In this document: positions 9,557-21,600 of the stretch, in pieces
Numbering within the stretch: the stretch's first letter is position 1
Layout: the number at the start of each line of letters is the position of its first letter
Origin: Glomus cerebriforme
Taxonomy: Eukaryota > Glomeromycota > Glomeromycetes > Glomerales > Glomeraceae
Assembly (NCBI GenBank): GCA_003550305.1
Contig: QKYT01000623.1
Span: 38,164 to 70,518 of the forward strand
DNA length: 32,355 nucleotides
Direction: 5' to 3'
Position numbers and translations under genes: made by a program
The notes under the pieces: model-generated
Database searches by the model: none
What the model was told of the DNA's origin: nothing
The model's input: only the letters and a program-made list of their open reading frames with translations

Positions 9557-10308
9557 AGCGCTTTTATAGGGATATTTAGGTTAGATAAAAAAAATAGTGT
9601 TATGTTCCGGAGTGAGATAAAATTTATTTCTAGGAAAAGTATGCATTAATATATGATTTTACATTACACATCATTACACATGACTCATTTCTCATGTACT
9701 GGTAAAATAATACTTTATTTATGAAATAAAAAACATTGCTGAATCAAAAACAATAATATATACAATTATAAAAAGTGCCTATTGCATTACATTTCATTAC
9801 TAGGATGTTTGAATTAGAGGCCTGCATTAGCTTTAATTTCATAATCTGGCCTGATCTGAACTTTAAATAACATATAAAATTCCAGCTTAGGCCAGATTCA
9901 GACCAGGATTTCTTAATATAATGTAGTGATTTTGTAATTTATTTAATAAATAGATACAATCGTAACTATTTTGTATTTTGAAATAATTTTTTTATGTTAA
10001 TTAATCAATCTATTGCGCAATAAAATTAGTAATGCGAGGTGCAGCATTTGATGATTCCATTCCAAAATTTATTACAAACGATTAAATCTAATAAATGACT
10101 TGAGTATCTTTAATTCTTTTTTATTTAATAAAATTAAACTCTTTAAATTAACAATATATTATTTTATATAAACTTGATATTCAATTTATTTAGTTTATTA
10201 GTTTATTTAAAAACCAAAAGTAAATTGCAGAAACTACAATTTATTAAAATTGTTTAATTTTTGCCTATCTAAATTTCAGCTCGATTTAACTGTAAAATTT
10301 TGGCTAGA
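9557..10308. other. Gene-free AT-rich stretch with a small palindrome
   Basis: Nothing coding is seen. At 9838-9912, CTGGCCTGATCTGAAC and the reverse complement of GGCCAGATTCAGACCAG form an imperfect inverted repeat about 75 bp long, probably a short dispersed element. Confidence 0.4.
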
Positions 10309-10949
10309 ATAAAATATGATGAACATAGTAAACTCATACAACGAATAAAATATGTCAAAGATATTAAACATTTNGAGTAGGTAAATTGTATAATTATTTA
10401 AACATTTATACTTTATTATTAATTATTATTAACATTTCTAATTTGTAATTTTTTAGCCCAATTAAAGTAATATCATTTATGTATATGAGCTAGATGTCAA
10501 GGAGCTATCTGAAAATAATTTGGAATGATTATTGGAAAAACTATCTTTATCATCTTATGTATAAAGACTCTACTTCTCAAGAGATGAAAATTATATGAAT
10601 AATATTTTATTTTGGTATATATACAGGAAATATATTAAATAAACCTGAACTTTCCATTAAGCGTGATCAAAATGAAATGATAAAATGTAAAATATATCGA
10701 TTGATATTAGATCAAATGTAAGTATATATAGTTAATATGTTTTAGTTATTATTTAATATAATTATTTATGATATGTCAATTTTTTATGTAGGGAGCAAAC
10801 AATTTGGCGAAATCATACAATCTAAAAGAATTCCAGAACAGCGGTACATGTCCGATACTATATATAGCTTTGTACATAAATCATTAGCATTAGTTAATGA
10901 AAGCAATTTAAATTCGTTATTTTATTATATTCCTTCTATTTCTAATTAA
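10309..10949 (+). pseudogene. Decayed multi-exon gene, family not recognised
   Basis: Several coding blocks follow each other on plus. The first, 10309-10377, gives ARIKYDEHSKLIQRIKYVKD. The stretch 10490-10620 reads LDVKELSENNLE and LLEKLSLSSYV around stops. 10630-10717 gives PELSIKRDQNEMIKCKIYRL. A good intron at 10718-10791 (GTAAGT..TGTAG) restores ATG-GAG (MEQTIWRNHTI). After a one-base shift, 10830-10949 reads IPEQRYMSDTIYSFVHKSLA through FYYIPSISN to TAA. The composition is clearly protein-like, and an N at 10375 hints at a multi-copy family. I cannot name the family or a function. Confidence 0.5.
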
Positions 10950-11149
10950 ATAATAGTGGTGATGTTAGTATGGATTTAATAAGTTGGTCTTGACAGCCCC
11001 GCATAATTATAAATAAAATTTTAAAAATATGATTGAATAAAATTTGCAAACATTTTAAATAGTTTCCGTATATGTAAATACAAGAATAAAAAATAAATTT
11101 ATTAATTCACTTAGTATACAATGGATAAATTATTTATTAGTCAATTTGT
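10950..11149. other. AT-rich stretch, nothing seen
   Basis: No reading frame, repeat or structural RNA is recognisable between the decayed gene and the repeat debris that follows. Confidence 0.4.
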
Positions 11150-11560
11150 CTATATTTACGCAATATGAAAATTATTTGTCACGGGCGTTTCTTTGCTGTC
11201 TCTACTGTCCAATAAAAATTCGTACATCCAATTTTTTTCGAACTAACTATTTGTATCACAGANCTGTGGTATGCTTCCAATTTACCAAATAGAGCACAAT
11301 GGTTATATTTCTGAATTAATAAAAGTAGCCGTACAAAATCTGTATGTCACTTGTATACATAAAGTGTACATTTTCCCTACGCAAGAACTGAAAAAATAAT
11401 TGTACGTAATATGTATGAATACCATATGTCACGACTTATAGAAAGGAAACAGTATGGTTCTTTTTTTTTAAAATCAACATGTAAACTGTATGATGTTGTA
11501 CAAAATCTGTACGAATGCAATATAACCCTTTTTTATAGGGTTTTTATTATTTTTTTTCTT
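11150..11560. repeat. Repeat debris with GTACAAAATCTGTA units
   Basis: CGTACAAAATCTGTATG (about 11331) and TGTACAAAATCTGTACG (about 11495) are near-identical direct copies; the second is close to palindromic at its ends (GTAC..GTAC). ATTCGTAC near the left and GTACGAAT near the right are inverted. One N (11262) also suggests a multi-copy sequence. It is probably a worn short transposon. The 67-residue frame at 11411-11614 falls in it and is not credible. Confidence 0.4.
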
Positions 11561-12188
11561 CTAAAATATATCAACTATTTTTTTTTACATTCAATAAAAT
11601 ATTATAGATTATAAAACTTAGAATTTAATAAAATAAATTTCAATTTATTATACTTTATTTATTGAAATTTTTTTAAAATAATCGAATCTTAGTTTTTAAA
11701 CTAATCTAAATTACTAAATCTAAACCTTTACAAGGTTTTTAACGTACAAACATAAAGATGTGTGATACAACTATTCCGAAAATAATTTCTTTCGCCGATT
11801 TTCGGAGGATGGTCAAAATATATTTCCAAAAAATGATGGTGGCATGGATCGATGTATCACAACAAAGTGTAAAAAAGAAATCAAACCGTATAAAAATAAA
11901 AATATAAGAAAGAAATTCAAAAAAAAAAATTCATATGAATGATCAGATTTCAAGACTCTATAATGGAAAAATGTAAAAAAATAGGGTATCATGTATCTAT
12001 TTTTGGATAATTATACATATAGTAACTAACGAATTTTGCTTAAAACATATGATATGGTAATATACGTTAGATGTTCAATCGAAGTTGGATAGTAGTGGTT
12101 AAGCGAAACGTATTCGAATAACTAAACATTATCAATTATTGTTAAATATGCGCAATTAATAAAATGTGATCATAATTAATTTTATATC
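11561..12188. other. Gene-free AT-rich stretch
   Basis: No coding frame or RNA gene is seen. It includes a short inverted CCGAAAATAA / CCGATTTTCGG neighbourhood near 11775-11805. It is the 3' flank of the small minus-strand gene that follows. Confidence 0.35.
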
Positions 12189-12422
12189 TCATGATTCAAA
12201 ATTTGTGCCATGGAAAAATTGATCAATCAATTGATCATTCGTAACTACTTGTCGAGGTAATGATATAATTCGATTTATTGAGTCTTGATGCACTTGAAGC
12301 ATATGTATTCGATTTATTCGATGTATTAATCGGTTTCTTCTTTGTCTCCTTTGATAACTGAGTGTTGAATTATTAATTGGAGTAAGAATATCAAATAATC
12401 TATTACGATGATTTGTAGGCAT
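12189..12422 (-). CDS. Small arginine-rich protein, 77 residues (family member A)
   Basis: This is an intronless frame. It has a LTPINN block at residues 13-18, then a strongly basic middle (YQRRQRRNRLIHRINRIH), then DSINRIISLPRQ and NDQLIDQFFHG near the C-terminus. The same block order occurs in the genes at 15918-16130 and 24637-24888, so translation of this frame is supported by conservation. It has no signal peptide or membrane segment, no cysteine, and a high positive charge; DNA or RNA binding is a guess. The ATG is the first in frame. A TATAAATACAT box lies about 90 bp upstream and is shared with member C. The function is unknown to me. Confidence 0.65.
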   Translation of the reverse strand: MPTNHRNRLFDILTPINNSTLSYQRRQRRNRLIHRINRIHMLQVHQDSINRIISLPRQVVTNDQLIDQFFHGTNFES

Positions 12423-12511
12423 ATTTTTACAAATTATTTTATTTGGATCTTTTTTTCGTTTTTTTTTTTAAAGCAAAAAAAAAAAGATGAGTTTCAAAAT
12501 TCCAAAATGTT

Positions 12512-12522
12512 ATGTATTTATA
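12512..12522 (-). promoter_or_regulatory. TATA-like box of small gene A
   Basis: On minus it reads TATAAATACAT, 90 bp before the start codon. The identical 11-mer sits 121 bp before the start of gene C (25009-25019). In such AT-rich DNA a chance match is possible. Confidence 0.4.
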
Positions 12523-12858
12523 TCCAAATTTTGTTAATATATGATGATTTCATAATATAAATTCTACAATTCACCTATCGACTTTAAATGTATTAAACGC
12601 GATCATTTATTAACCAAATTCGACATTTAATATATGTATTATTGATAAATTAAAAAAAAAGATGTAGGTTATTCTGCGTCAATACAAGAATTTACTTCAT
12701 CACGCATTAATATTGTTTATAAATCAATCAGGCAACAATTTGATCAGTTGATCGGAAGTTTTGATTTTAATTTTACCATTTTATTAATGATTGAAATTAG
12801 AAATAATGTTTCATGTTTAATAAATAGTAAATGATTTTATTACAAAATAATTTTGATT

Positions 12859-12880
12859 GAATGATGTAAATGCATCATTC
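12859..12880. repeat. Perfect short hairpin
   Basis: GAATGATG and CATCATTC pair around a 6-base loop (TAAATG) in an intergenic stretch. No poly-T follows directly, and no role is known. Confidence 0.4.
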
Positions 12881-14432
12881 AGATGATTTGTTACCTAAAT
12901 ATATCTAAATTATTAGATGATAGGATACAAATAATATAAGATTTATTTTCCTTTCAAAAATGATATTTTATAGTTAAAATTGGAGAAAATAAAATATTTT
13001 CGCAGAAATAGTTTTATTAGGAAGATGAACAATGATGATTATATTAGTGTGATCACTAATATGTACCAATCATTTGTTTTTTTAAAAAAAAATATTTATT
13101 TATAATTATATATTTTAAAAAATTTTCGATTATAACTTATTGAATGATTGTAATAAAGGATTTAAAATTAGACTAAGTTTACCAAATCGGATGTAAGTAT
13201 GTAAATTATGAAAACCGTAAAAAGTTTCCTTTTTTGGTATATTGAATGTGTATGACAATCAAAAACTATTCGAAATTCTCGTAGAATAATTAATGACCCA
13301 TATGAAAAATGATTAGCTCGTTTTTATTAAAACAAATAATAAAACTTTTCAATTTTCTTTATAAGTTTTGTTAATATAGATAAGAGAAAAAAAAAGTAAA
13401 AAAACAATATTTATAAATAAACATTGAATATCTTGATCCAAAAGAGGAATCCCATAATTAGAAATTTCTATATATTAAATAAAAGTTTTTTTTAACAATG
13501 CATAAAATTATGTAATAATTACATAATACATTATAGAGGTATGTAAACTTATTATAAAAAAAGAATGATCAATACAAGCTCTTGGTATTCCGTTATGCAT
13601 TAATATTGTTTAAAACAATTGGCAATAATAATTAAATAAAAATTTTGAAAAAAAACTTAATTCCGATATTAATTTTAAATTAATAATTGAAATTAAAAAA
13701 AAAAGATAATAGAGAATTTCAAATATATATTCCGTAAACGCCACATACAGGACGCGCACATGTATGAATAATTTACCAAAAATATATTATTTTCATTATA
13801 ATTTTGATGTTTTGTACTTTTGTATATAATAATCATCCTTATCGAACGTAATCTAACAATTTAAAAAAAAAAAATTTTTTTATTTATAGAGAAAATATAA
13901 ATATTCTCAATATTCTCACATAAATTGTTCTTAATATAGGAGAGTTTGTTAGGATCTACAGACTACAGTACACTAAATATAAACATTTTGACCATATCGT
14001 GACTCAAATTTAATTAGATTTTAAAATAATAAAGACATTTATTTACATAATAATTTATATTTATATTTTTTAAAAAAAAATTCTTAATTATTATTAGTAC
14101 TAAAACACCATCCTTGTCGAGTTCTCGCAGTTAAATTAACTGTCTACCTAAATTGGATGATCTCTGGCGTAGTATGCATTATCATTGTAGATGGATTAAC
14201 GCCAATTTTCGGATATTCTAAACTAAGAATTTGTAAGTTATAAATAAAATTGTGAAAATAATTTTTATATATTAAATAATAAGATTATCTAATTTTTTAA
14301 TAAATATATTTGAAATTCTCGCGCGTATCAAACATTAATAATTAGTTAACCCATTCAAAAGTCACCAGTCCATTTTCATTAAAGAATATTGTAAAATATA
14401 TTTGTCGAACAAAAAGATTATAAATATTGACG

Positions 14433-14467
14433 CGTAAAATTTTATTTATTTATTTATTTATTTTACG
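14433..14467. repeat. TTTA microsatellite inside an inverted repeat
   Basis: About five TTTA/TTAT units (14441-14463) are enclosed by CGTAAAA and TTTTACG, so the whole can form a stem. Confidence 0.6.
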
Positions 14468-14830
14468 AGTTTAGAAAACCTTAATAAGAAAAAAAGTGAA
14501 TAAATGTATCTTAATCCAAATGGGGAATTGAAAAGTTCTAAATTTCCTAATTTTTTTTTAAATATATGATTATCTTACTTTTTAGATTTGTTAAAAAAAT
14601 AAAAAGATTTTTAATAGCGTATAAAAATTTATATTTTATATCATTAGTCTATATTATATATATTATGCATAAAACTCATTTATCTGGCGTAAAAAAAAAA
14701 CATATTGATGTTTGTTTCAAACCAATCGGGCTGATCATAAGTCAACTAAAATAATTTGATTAGTAAACCGGAGTTTAAACCCTGATTCTACGCTTTTAAA
14801 TTAATAATTAAAATTAAAAATGAATACATG

Positions 14831-15917
14831 TATCGAATAGTAATGACAAATCTAACAACACTCAAGTGAAAATAAAAAACTTTAATATAGTATAATGATC
14901 CCACATTTTTAGAAATAAAATATAAGTAAATTTGTGTAAAATATTAAATTTAATTTGATGGGAAAGAATTTTTTTTTTTATACATTTTAATTGTCTTTAA
15001 ATAACGAAAATTTTGTGATCTGCACAAATATGTCGTGTAATCATCATCGTTAAATTTTTATTGGTGTAAATATATTTATTTGTATATATTTTTTTTAACT
15101 AATTATATTATTGTTTTTCTCGACAAAGAAAATGCTAAAAGAATATTACGTCTCTTTTTCAATTAATAATAAATTCATTTTTACCATATTAATCGTGATA
15201 TTTTAAAGATTATCAGTTTGGATTCTATAAAATATGACACAACATCTAATTCTGTCACGTATCAATCAAGTTAGAGATCAGGTTATGGTTTTACTTTTGT
15301 TTGACTTATTGGTTTAAGCTATTAAACACTGTAATCACCGGAGTTAATGGTGATAGAATTCTAAATATATTAATGCACAGTCTGTGCTCAAATCCCCTTG
15401 CGTCTTAAATTTTATGTCATGCATTACAATTTTCAAAAGGAATACATAAAAATTCTTGTATTACTATTTTTTTTTCTCTTCAATCATCGGAGACTACGAC
15501 GTAATGTCAAAATCTAACGATTATTTTTGTATTCATGGAGTACTAAAAAAAAAATTCTCACACAAATATTTTGATTGCTTATAATAATTTTTTATTTTTA
15601 TTTTTATTAAAAAAAAAAAAAGCTTAACATATGAGCGAGTTAAATCATTTTATTCAATAAACCATATATCTTTAAAATGAAGAGAAAGAAAAATTTAAAA
15701 ATTCATAATCTAAAATAACAATAATTGGGAAATTTTATTACACGATATTTATTAATCGAAGCACACGATAAAGTGTGATTTGTTGTACATCTAAAATAAC
15801 AACAAACAAAGCTGCTTATTATTAAAAAAATTTTTTTTTTTTTTTTTTTTGTAAAAAAAAAAAACAATAAATAAATATATTATTTGATGAATGTCTTCTT
15901 ACCTTCAATTAAAGAAT
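14831..15917. other. Gene-free AT-rich stretch before small gene B
   Basis: No credible reading frame or RNA gene. It ends with a long A/T tract (15822-15861: A-run, about 20 Ts, then G T and an A-run) just downstream of gene B on minus. Confidence 0.4.
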
Positions 15918-16130
15918 TTAGTTTAATGGAATGCCATTATAAAATTGATATATCATCAAGTTGTCTGTATTTTGTTGTGGCAAACTTTCGATCCTTTTTA
16001 TCGTATCTCTACGTATACGTCGTCGATGCGCTTTACTTAGCTTAAATATATTGTTTCTTCTTACATTTCTTGTTCTACCTCCGTTATTGACGATAGGAGG
16101 AAAAAAGATTAAAGATGTTTGATCTGCCAT
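15918..16130 (-). CDS. Small arginine-rich protein, 70 residues (family member B)
   Basis: An intronless frame from ATG at 16130. It has FPPIVNN at residues 10-16, then a basic middle (RTRNVRRNNIFK, KAHRRRIRR), then DTIKRIESLPQQ and LMIYQFYNG. These blocks line up with genes A and C in the same order and spacing, while the rest has diverged. The protein is strongly basic, with no cysteine and no membrane segment. A TATATATA run lies about 78 bp upstream on minus (16208-16215). Being the shortest member, it shows which parts are under constraint: the P-I-x-N-N block, the arginines and the C-terminal QF(F/Y)-x-G. Function unknown. Confidence 0.65.
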   Translation of the reverse strand: MADQTSLIFFPPIVNNGGRTRNVRRNNIFKLSKAHRRRIRRDTIKRIESLPQQNTDNLMIYQFYNGIPLN

Positions 16131-18520
16131 TTTAGTGGACTATTTTTTTATTTTTGAAGAAAATTAATAGAAACAAATATTCATATTTTTTTTTTGTATG
16201 TGTGTGTATATATATCAAATATCAAAGACAGCTACTAACTAATAATAAGCAATAAGTAATTACTAGTTTTACATTACGAGATAATAAATTTCTGGTCCGA
16301 AAATCACGCGTAATTTTTTTAAAAAAATTTAATAATATAATAATAATATCTATCTAATGGGGAAATATACCCGCTTTTAACAAGTTTCGTAATACGCCAA
16401 ATAAGCATCTGATCAGAACACCTCAGCTCCGATATTTTATTATCTAGCGTTCTTTTTTTCTTAAAAAAAAAAAAAATTTTTTTTTTTTTTTTTTTTACAA
16501 ATAAAAAAAGGATTAATCACTAAAAATTAGGAATTAGTATAGTACTATTTCCAAATTTAGTACAAATTTCTGTACTGTATTCATAATAAAAAATTTTTAA
16601 ATAAAATATTGTAAATTATCAAGTACACTCGTATACGTATCGTATGGTAGTATAGTGGATCATTTACACCGTACTACAGTACTACTATACAAATTCCTCA
16701 TGTGGGACAGTGTACACAGTTTTTGGTTCTAGATTCGTTACAAGATTTTCCATATGCTGTATGTTTTTATGTTTGCTCTTATTTATATTAATATATACAA
16801 AGACATTGGTCTTTATTAAAAGGAGATAATAAAAAAATTGCAGTCGTGTTATAACTTTAACAATATTAAAAATATTTTCTTTTGTTTGAAAAAAAATTTA
16901 CCTCCGTTTTAGAATAAAATAAATGGTATTACGTTACTATATTTCTTCATCCCTTATTTTAAAAGATAATCAAAATATTTGATTGGAATGAATATACTAA
17001 TTTGGTTTATTTAATGTTCTTGCTGGAAAAAAATTAGAAGAAAAATCTTTTTTTTTTTTTTTTTGTACTTCCACATGACTAAATAAATTTTGCTGGTTCT
17101 TTGAATCCAAAAAATTTCAATCCTATGATAATATTCCGATTTACAAAACATGGTTATTAAACAACATATATGAGGTATTGCAAATCTTAATCTATTATTA
17201 TCATTCTTTGTTCTTTCAATCTTTGTTGTTTTTAAAGTTAGCTGTATGTTTCAAAAAGTTTTACTATTTGCTATATCTCTTATTTCCTGATTATTCCAAC
17301 AATTGAGTTCACAAAATAAAATATAAACCTTGTTTATAATCAAAGTATTTGAACTTGGAACGGGTAACATCACATGCATTAAAAAAACAATTTTTTTTAT
17401 TACAATAAATATTATTAGTAAATAAAAAAAGTCCGAGTCCGTATTTTATTCCACATTTTAAATATATTTGATTTGTTACGTGTTTTTTCTAATTTGAATA
17501 ATTCCGTCATTATGTAAGAATTACTAATCTCAGTCATTTACTATTAACAAAACATTGTTGATTAAATGATTTTTATAGTAAATGTACAATGCATTTAATC
17601 AAATTCCTAGTTTCATGTTCAATGATATTTACTCCTGAGAAATAATATTTTCTTTTGATTTGGATTTTTAATGAAAAATCCTGAATTATGTTTAACCTTA
17701 CATGTTAAATTGTGAAAGGATTATAACAAATAAAATCATATGTGGGCTGAACCGGAAATATTTTCCGGATTATTTGTGCTATATAATATTAGCAATTTTA
17801 TTTCACAATAACATAATATGTAAAAATTATTATAATAACATCCAAACATGAACGAAAAAAATGACCGCCGGCTAAGCCCGTCGACTTTTTGATTATCCGC
17901 AAAAAATCTATTATGATAATATAATAAAACAGATTAAAAGATGTCATTTATTGTTAAAAACCTGCATTTTTTTAATTTGATGCGTAAATAAACTAGTGTT
18001 ATCTCCTTTTTTTTTTTCTAGAAAATGCGCCGCGATATTTTTTTTGTTTATGATAATCTAAATATTAATATTTGTATCTCGGCTTTTCATTTCCCCGGTA
18101 AATTTCATTGAAGCTAGCATTTAATTGGTTATTATAGACTTTATAATAATATTACAATGTTAATCATTATTGCAAATAGAAAATGATTAATATTCATTTA
18201 AATAAAGTAGCTCAAATACATAACATATTATAAATAGTTGGATTGTGAGTTCGTGATTACTCAATGAAATAGCTTATACAACTTTCCGGAATCTGAAGAT
18301 TCATTAGAATTGTGAACATAAACGTGTTACAAAATATTTTAGATTTATTTGTGTTTTTTGGTGACTTTCATTATGCTTAGTTTATCTTCACGAGAAATGA
18401 ATATAAGAATACATATATGATGTTGTTAATTAGACTAATTTTTCGCTTTGTCACAATAGTTTTTTGAGTAAATGCGATAAGATTTTCCAAAATATATAAC
18501 TATTTATTATATTTACCTAA
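16131..18520. other. Gene-free AT-rich stretch
   Basis: It begins with the promoter side of small gene B, including a TG/TA run at 16198-16215. At 16457-16497 a run of As passes directly into a run of about 20 Ts. At 17752-17768 CCGGAAA-TAT-TTTCCGG is a perfect palindrome with a 3-base centre. A short GC-richer spot (GACCGCCGGCTAAGCCC) lies at about 17861. I see no coding frame or RNA gene. Confidence 0.4.
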
Positions 18521-18600
18521 TAATAAATTAACGAACGTCATAAATGTTGTTATTTCATTCCATTAAATGTTGTTAGGGTTTGTAAGTTTTCAATTTTTAA
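18521..18600 (+). pseudogene. Possible relic of the first exon of the four-helix membrane gene
   Basis: This stretch resembles 22402-22520 in order: ATTAACGAAC before the start, AAATGTTGTT in the cysteine codons, a CATTCC-like block, then GGTTTGTAAGTTTTCAA matching GGCTTGTAAGTTTTTCAA at the exon 1 donor, and (T)TTTTAATAG after it. About 27 bases of exon are missing and there is no ATG-led frame. No later exon is found. A chance match in AT-rich DNA cannot be excluded. Confidence 0.38.
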
Positions 18601-21600
18601 TAGATTATACATTTTATATATATCTTTTAATAATTTTTTTTTACAATTTAAAAATACTAGAAAACGGGAACCGTTGATAAAATCCATTGCACGTGATCAT
18701 AGTACGATTTGATTGAGAAACGCTTGTGATACCCAATAACGTGACTGAAATTTTTTCATAGTGCATAGAAATATAGTCGCTCTGGACAATAAAATAATAA
18801 AAGTAAATTATTTATTCTATTATAATTTTATATAAAGATCCATTTAATCTATGTTTAAATGATTTAAAATTAATTTATTTTTATTAAGTTATATATTTAA
18901 CTTGCGCGGTACGTAATAAAAGAAATTATTACGTGTTATTTCATTCTAAAATTCGTTTGAACATTTTTATTTAGAATACATCAAAATTACTGTTGATCTA
19001 TTCCGGGTTTTATAGGAATTGTAAGTAATATATAACAGCAATTACTTTTTTTATAATGTATAAATAAAACATCATCTATGATAATACTTCAAGCAGTGAT
19101 TTTTGTGGTCAAGCATATAACAACTGCTTAGCGATTGTTATTTCTCAACTATTTCTCGAGTTTTTATCTTCTATATTAAAAATTTTTTCTTTAATCTAAA
19201 AATCGATATTATTATTTAGTACATTTTGCCATGGTATGCATCAGTAAAAGATAATGATGTTGCTTTTGTGTTTTATGATATTTTATAAATTACAAGCAAC
19301 GGATAATTTTTTTTAATTCATTTTATCGTTATTATTTAATAATTGAATATACAGTATTTAACATTTAGTATTATAATTGTTTTTTTCGTTTTTTTTTTAA
19401 TTTCATTTTCCAATTCATATGTTAAATTTCGGCAAAAAACAGCAAATTAATTCTGATCATAAAATTGGAAATCACATGTTTATATTAGTTATTGGGTGGG
19501 AGGTAAAAATATGGTTTTCGATCGATATCCCCCTACTCAATAGCTATGTTGTTGTGTAGGTCATTAGGACTATGCGATATTATACAGTGCATACAACTTA
19601 GTCCCAACAACTAAATTTGTTTTTGATAAAATTTAAATCACTATTACTCACTCCAAAAAATGATAAACATTAAAGCATAAATGTTTTTAATAGAGTAGCA
19701 GCAACCCAAAGTTAGAATATTTTACTATTAGACTAAATATTTTGGGCGCTTTACTCTGACCAGAATTATATGTAAATCTGGCCGAAAGAAGTTATTAACT
19801 ACATAAATCTGGCTAGAATTAAAAATTATAACCTAAACTTTTATAAATCTGGTGAATTTTGGTAACGTGACCGCGTTTATTTATCACCATGTCACGCTGT
19901 CCGAAGAATATTGAACAAATTTTTTAATAAATAATTAAATAAAAAATTTTATTAACAGCCAGTGAAAATGTCCTTTCGGTGAAATGATGTCGGTGAAATA
20001 AATGCGACCTGGAAAGGGAGAAAATTATACACAGTACATTAATATATAATATACATTATGTACTTTGTCATAACTTTTCATTTATCTTGTAATTTGAATG
20101 AATGATTTTCTCCAACGTTATTGATGCTTTGTTCCGATGATAATATGGATGATTTTCAGAGATAAACAAATAAATAATAAAAAATATGTAAGCCATTTTA
20201 AACGTTATTATTGCTTATTAATTTCTAATTTAATATGTTGTAAAAGAAAGGCCTTATTAATCAAATAAAGGTGAAGAAATGTGTTTCAGCGTGCGACCAG
20301 TCGATTAAGCAAATATTATATTGATGTATGATATAAATTTTTATGTAAGTCCCAAAAGCTCATAAAATGTAGAGTGAAACATAACCATTTTTATTTGTTA
20401 CTCACTCTAATTTCAGTTTGATCGACGTTAAAGGTTAAAAAAGCCCGAACCAGATATAATCAATTGTTTATTTCCTGCATTCTTGTCAAAATTGACTCGC
20501 ATATTAATTTATTTGATAATCTTTTCTCAAAAACTATAAAATTCTAATCCGACTAATTTGAAAAAATTCACATGACTCAGTAATATTATGTAGTGCTACC
20601 ATATCGATAATCCAATCAAAATTTTTGTTGGTTTTGGTTTCTTGACGGAGAATCCTGAATGCAGAACTCAGCCCAACTTTATTATTGTATCATAGTTGTT
20701 CTGCAAATTAATAAATTGAATTTGATTATTACAGTAAGTCATTTCGCCACAAAATTTAGATATGTAATCAGAAAAAGAAGGGTGTATCTATCTATTCTAA
20801 GTACTTTGAGTGTTAGTTTACTTAATTTATAACGTTTGCTTTCATTTTCACGGTAACATTAAAAAGGAACATCTGGAAGATGTTCAAAAAAATGAAAGGA
20901 TCCAAGACGTTTCAAAACGAGTCATTTCAATTTTTGATAATTATTCCGCAATTTCTTTTACGAATCTTGTCGTTTCCGAACGGGCAAACGTTTTTCCGAA
21001 ATTATAATAGTAAATTGAAGTAAACTATATCCAGCCGCCTAACCTAAAAGGACACACAATGCTTAAACATTTATAAAATGGATTGACTTATACAAGATTT
21101 TTCCGAAAAATTTGGCATATAATACATGAACATCCGATTCTCACCATATTCCTCATTTTGATTTATGTAACTTTTTTTTTTAAAATATAAATATAAATAA
21201 ATAATGCAAAATCTGATTAAATTATCGGCGGTCACAAATATTCTAACGTTTTTTTAATTTAAAGTTTAAATAATTATTACTGTACTTTAATATATAAAAA
21301 TTTAAAAGTTTCGGGCGGTGATAATGATTTTCTAAAAAGAATTCGAAAATTTTATATTTCAATACATTATCAAACTAGGATATGCATTTTCAAGGACTTC
21401 ATTCTCGTAATTGCATATATTTTTTTGTTATAAAATTAAGTAAATAAAATTTGTAAAAAAAATATACCTATATATAAAAATAATAAATTAGTAAACAATT
21501 ATTATCATTTTACTTTTGAAAAATATAATACAGAACTTTATTAATTGAAATGCAATCATCTAATGAATCATGAAATCATTTAACTTTTATTTGGGAAAAC

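Larger units (their letters stand above)
12661..14830. repeat. Diverged tandem copies of an intergenic segment
   Basis: Between small genes A and B, three stretches are related: 12661-12820, 13560-13730 and about 14640-14830. They share GCATTAATATTGTTTA (first two) and (T)TTTAAATTAATAATTGAAATTA-like ends (all three). In addition 13393-13490 (CTTGATCCAAAAGAGGAAT) resembles 14490-14555 (CTTAATCCAAATGGGGAAT). The offsets are about 0.9 and 1.1 kb. No coding frame is shared. This looks like an old tandem duplication. Confidence 0.4.

Noticed and set aside
11411..11614. 67-residue open frame on plus
   Set aside because: Second half is encoded by T-runs and it overlaps repeat debris.
12725..12765. 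Minus-strand SDQLIKLLPD resembling the small-protein C-terminal block
   Set aside because: No arginine-rich part or other block upstream; the match to member A is short and probably chance.
14566..14754. 62-residue open frame on plus
   Set aside because: Lysine/isoleucine/phenylalanine noise within the diverged tandem repeat zone.
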